Origin: Valencia hispanica | Lineage: Eukaryota; Chordata; Actinopteri; Cyprinodontiformes; Valenciidae | DNA length: 64,000 nucleotides | Direction: 5' to 3' | NCBI GenBank assembly: GCA_963556495.2 | Contig: OY747701.1 | Location: 38,587,501 to 38,651,500, forward strand | In this document: positions 57,211-64,000 of the stretch, in pieces | Layout of the letters: each line of letters begins with the position of its first letter | How positions within the stretch are numbered: the stretch's first letter is position 1 | Notes under the pieces: model-generated | Database searches by the model: none | What the model was told of the DNA's origin: nothing | Seen by the model: only the letters and a program-made list of their open reading frames with translations | Position numbers and translations under genes: made by a program

Positions 57211-59817
57211 CTAATCATAGTTACCCTTACAGCTACAAAGTCTTAAAAATGCAAAAAAGTGTGACAGGAATAAAAAGGAGGTTGGAGGAACAAAATCGAG
57301 TAAGACATGGTCTATCAAAACCAAAGAGATCTTATCCTTATGATGGACATGTCTCTGTACATGTAAAATCTCAGTACACAGTTTATTTAATTTTAATTTT
57401 ATTCTTGTATTGCCATGCTAGATATGGAAAAAAAGACAAAATCCCCCATTTTTATACCTTTTTGAGTCATTCCCTTACATTGTTTTTTGATGGTTTAGCA
57501 AGCTTTACCAAAACCCTGTTGTTGAAATTAGTTTGTTCTAAAAGTAGTATCCAGTATCAGAATCAAATTTAAAATAGTTTGTCTTATGTTCAGAAACACA
57601 ACAGAACCACAGTAAAAGATTAGATTCTGTGATAGGCACTATTTATGTTTCGCTACCTGCATCTTCTTTTATATTATCATAACTATGATTTTTTTATGGG
57701 GTTAGTTTAAATTATTTTTGAAATTGATTATAAATAAAAAGCAACAGTCCCCTTCTTCGGGAATAATTAAGAATAATTAATAGCTATCAATGCTATGCAG
57801 ATTAAACTGTATGAAAATTAATGTAATTTAAATTGAAGAAGTACTAAATAATGTAGTAGTTTTGGTAGTTTTTATAGCAGACTTTTAATCTACCAAAACA
57901 AATTATCTGTTTTTTATACTTATACACCTAAATTGGGTAACATTACATGGTCACTGCCATTATATGGTTAGAATTATAGCAGACTAACAGACACTCACCT
58001 CTCTAGTGACTGGAAGAGGAGTGACCATAAAGTAAATATCCTTGCAAACACACCAGTTTTAGGAAACAAGCTAACACAAGGGACAGAGTTTAGATGAAGA
58101 CAGAGATGAGGAGAAATTGAAAGACAGTACTGGGAAAATGAATGAAATAAAAAAAAGGATTAAATAAGAAAAGCAGGAGGCAAGAAAAAAACAGAAAATA
58201 CCAGGAGAGAGAGGAAAGAGAGGAGAGGAATCCAGATGACTGATCAGACTGTTAATTAGAAAAGAGAGCTGAACCACATTTTGACACACACAGCTACATG
58301 GACACACAAAAACACATTCATTGCAATTCATCTTGGAAACCAGCTTCTAATTAACAGCAAAGTCTAAGCAGAAAAGGAGAGAAGCTCACGGGCTTGAATC
58401 CCAGAAGAGTGATCACACTAGATAATACAATACACCAGAGCTCCAGTGTATAGAAGACATTTTTAACCTCTGTCTTCTCATTTTCTAACAGTTAGTCCAC
58501 TGATTTGGACTTTTATTAGTCTCCAGCTTTCTCATTCTGAATCTACCAGTTTCAATTCATGCTCTGATATTATTGTGATTGATATCTAATCACTTAAAAC
58601 AAAGTCAGAAATGATTAATATAAAGTTTTAGGTACGTTAATGCAAATTTGTGTCATAAATGAAAACAAATTCTTGAATTTGAATTTTCCCACAAAATGCA
58701 TCTCGTTTTCCACGAACCTTAATGAGGCTGTAATTCCTATTTGTTCCATTTTTGAAAATATCACTTATTTTACTTACTTTTTGACAAGAATTTGAATGTT
58801 ATCCACACCGAGTGAAATACCCACTACACAGTTCCAAACAGAATACTCCACAATAGCTTTCGTAATCATTTTACATACTCCAAAACATTCATCTACCTCA
58901 TTAAAGCAAACATATACATATTGTAGTCTTGTGCTTTTTCCTTTGAAGTGAATTTACACTTTTAGTATTTTGTGACATTTTGGTGGGTGACAAAATGTAG
59001 CTATTCTTTCATTAAACACACCCCACGACCCTGCAATGATAAGCAGGTACAACAATGGTTGGATAGATGTATTTTTCTTTTTGGTAATTTGAATTGCAAA
59101 TGAGCTAGACTCAAAGTAAAGGTCTAGATAATTACAGTAACTTGTCTCCTTTAAAATATATAATTGTTTGAACATATTTGAACTGAATTACAAAGTAAAC
59201 TAACAGAGACATTTTACATCAAAGTTTTAAGATAAAGGTAAATAATTGATTTTTTTGTTTTTATAATTCACTCTTCCATTTTCAATCGTTTCTGACAGGA
59301 GGAGCCAGTATCATGACTTTAGGTATGTTTCCGAGGTCACAGGCAGCCAGATATTCACAGTACAGGCCCACACACATGCACACACACAAATATGCACATA
59401 ATGGTACACACATATGCCATAACATGATGTGACAGGGACCCTACAGTATGTGTCTGAGCACAGGGACTGACTGTCTGTCAAACACACCAACAGTTCAAGG
59501 CCAATACTGCTGCAGATATTAGATGTGTGACATTATCCTTTGGACACTTGTGTTGTGAGTGCATGTGCTCACACACTTTGGTGAGTAAAACCAGCCGTCT
59601 GCCTTTTCATTCCGTGGCAATAAACAGGGTATTGTCAGTCAACTTGAGAGCAGTTTGCATCATTGCTCTGCTACATCAGTAAACAAAATCATGTAAATCC
59701 AAATTATATTGTTTTACATGCCTCATTTGAAATACATGCACATAACAATTGTACTCTCAAATAAAAACTAAATACCATGACCATTTACAGGTTTAACAGG
59801 TTTTCAGACACAAACAT

Positions 59818-60265
59818 AATTTGTAATACAGTGCATTACAATTTAGGATTAAAGTGTCATTAGATTGCTCAGCAAATCGTTTTTCTCTGCAAGGATTATG
59901 GTGATGGTTACTGAGAATAATTAAATTAATAACTTTTACATCCATCAAAAATGTACTAATTTAACAACGGCATTCAGAAGAATGACCTGAGAATTGTATA
60001 CAGAGGTTTCCCAACATCCAAAATGGGCTTTATTACAATAATTTGTAATACTGTGCATTACAAATGAGGATTAAAGTGTCATTAGATGGCACATCAAATC
60101 ATTTTTCTCTGCAAGGATTCTGGTGATGGTTACTGAGAATACTTAAATTAATAACTTTTACATCCATCACAAATATACTGATTTAACAACAGTATTCAGA
60201 AGAATGACCGCAGAATTGTATACAGAAGTATCACAACATCAAAAGTTGGCATTATTACAATATGT
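59818..60265. repeat. Two-copy tandem duplication, 222-bp unit
   Basis: Copy 1 runs from 59818 to 60039 and copy 2 from 60040 to about 60265. Anchors occur in both at a constant 222-bp offset: AATTTGTAATAC, GGATTAAAGTGTCATTAGAT, TCTCTGCAAGGATT, AACTTTTACATCCATCA and ATTGTATACAGA. I estimate roughly 90% identity by eye. It is non-coding. Confidence 0.92.
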
Positions 60266-60946
60266 TTGCTATCATAAGCATTATTACTCTAATGAAACAA
60301 GATTATTTATTTTATTAGCTACATGTATTATTTGTGTGGGCACATTATAATAAAAAGATCATTGCCATGTAATTCCACTGCAGCAGAGGAACTATTAAAA
60401 ACACATTAAAAATTCATGATATCACATTTGGATAGCAGGGCTTTGCTTTATGATGAGCTTGCAGGACTGATTTTATTCCCATATTACCTACAGCACTGCA
60501 TATCAAGTTTAGCCTAGGGGTTAACACTGCAACTTCAGGGTGAAAATGCTTGGAAAAAAGGTGTCATCAGGCAAAGATTAGTAAAAAATTATCCACGACC
60601 ATTATCTAATTCTCAGATAATTATTTAATAGGTAACATTTAAACATATATTGTTTTGATTGTTTTTTGGTTTCTTTCCTCAAATTTAAATTTGTCCTATC
60701 AATGCTGAACTTTAAACAGCATCAAGTCAGGTCACAGGGAGGAAAATAAATATAACATGTCCATGTTTTTCTTGAGGATTAAGTCTCATTATCAATGTAT
60801 CACACAAGAAGCATGTTATGATGGGTAACACCAAAGACCTCTCTCAAAACCTTTGAAACCCTTTTGTTGCAAAACACACTGATGGAATTAGCTACAGAAG
60901 TATTTCTAGTTGCTAAGTAGACCTAGTTGCTGAAAGAAAAAGCCTG

Positions 60947-61058
<112 letters not shown>

Positions 61059-61963
61059 CTGAAATAGTGTACTGTTTACTGTATACTGTAATAATTTTGT
61101 CTGTTTAATAACCTTTGCAGTGGCATTTTGCTATGATGAATACAAAATAAGAAAGCTTTGGTTCTCAAAATACTCTTAAGATAGGTCACAAATTAGCAAT
61201 AAAAAAAAGTTATCTACATTTTGTTCAAAATTGGAATATTAACTGCTTTAGAACTTTCTTACTACTTCTGTTAACTAGATTAGGCAGGAAATAACACCAA
61301 TATCTTTTCTGGCCTTTCTAGTGATGTCAGACATTTAGAAATTGACACATTTTTAACTTCGCTGCCTCTCTACACCATAATTTTAATGTTTTATTGATAT
61401 GGGAATGAGGCATTATTTCTTTATTTTAGCACGTTTAAAGTTTACCGTGTTTGTGTGGAAAACTGTTTAACTGTTATACCCTTGTGCACCAAGCACAAGG
61501 AGTCTCACTTAAAAGTCTCTCAATGTTCAGTGCTCATTCACTACAGAATAAAACACCATTTAATGTTGTTAAAATGAGTTGCACTCAGTCAAAGTTCCTC
61601 CTGGAAAAGAGCATGCTTGTGATGTTCAAAGTGCTCTTGAATTGACTAACTTAAATCTGTTTCTGTTTTACATCTGTTTGCAGATTGGTCTTGTCCTCTG
61701 TTGGCTCCCATTTTCTGCAATGCTGAGCACAGTCTTCAATATAATATAATGGACATATTTCTTATGTATATCAAGAATTAATGTATTTTGTGGTGTTGAA
61801 AACAACTATGAAGATGTTATTAGAAATTTGGATAAATCTGTTAGCATTTGCCTGCTTTCCAACTTATATTTATTAGCATTTTGGCAAGTTGCTCTGATTT
61901 ATGAGTTATGCATAATTTTGGTGTTAACCAAATGTCACAGCTATGACATCTGAGACACAGCTA

Positions 61964-64000
<2,037 letters not shown>

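Overview
The window is a piece of a teleost fish chromosome. Two things point that way: a large-intron vertebrate gene on the minus strand, and the repeats around it (Tc1/mariner, hAT, piggyBac-like and L2/R4/RTE LINE copies plus many microsatellites), a mix typical of ray-finned fish. The species cannot be named from sequence alone.

The only host gene I can support is csmd1 (CUB and sushi multiple domains 1), a very large single-pass membrane or adhesion-type protein expressed mainly in brain and linked to complement control. Fifteen consecutive internal exons run right to left, from about 62.1 kb to base 9. They total 2,207 coding bases, about 735 residues. Every exon has an AG acceptor and a GT donor, and all phases join without a frameshift or stop. 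Read 5'->3' on the minus strand they encode: second half of sushi 2 - CUB3 (three exons) - sushi 3 - CUB4 (two exons) - sushi 4 (two exons) - CUB5 (two exons) - sushi 5 - CUB6 (two exons) - sushi 6. Numbering follows the human CSMD1 layout as I know it. The residues match CSMD1 better than CSMD2 or CSMD3. The gene start, the first half of sushi 2 and everything after sushi 6 lie outside the window.

The rest is intron, from 101 bp to 18.9 kb. The introns hold: a degraded Tc1 relic (2.5-4.0 kb); a young, internally deleted Tc1 copy with 215-bp inverted repeats (4.1-5.2 kb); a GC-rich TTAA-flanked piggyBac-like element (8.4-9.3 kb) next to another Tc1 relic (9.4-9.9 kb); LINE/SINE-type tails (11.8-13.5 kb); a solo-LTR-like unit split by a second TTAA-flanked MITE (15.5-16.4 kb); a 5'-truncated LINE with a restriction-like endonuclease, sitting between microsatellites (17.6-18.4 kb); a hAT-like element with an RTE relic inside it (18.7-21.3 kb); a palindrome-bearing composite element (34.1-35.3 kb); a nearly complete but broken L2 LINE (45.7-49.3 kb); a hAT element with an exact 8-bp target duplication and an unexplained ORF (53.5-55.0 kb); and a 222-bp tandem duplication (59.8-60.3 kb).

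I found no operon, CRISPR array, phage, rRNA or tRNA gene, and no convincing second host gene. I do not see a new biological system. The most useful leads are the unexplained ORF in the 53.5-kb hAT element, the tetranucleotide repeat that crowds a csmd1 splice acceptor, and the 22-bp perfect palindrome holding a CRE-type core.
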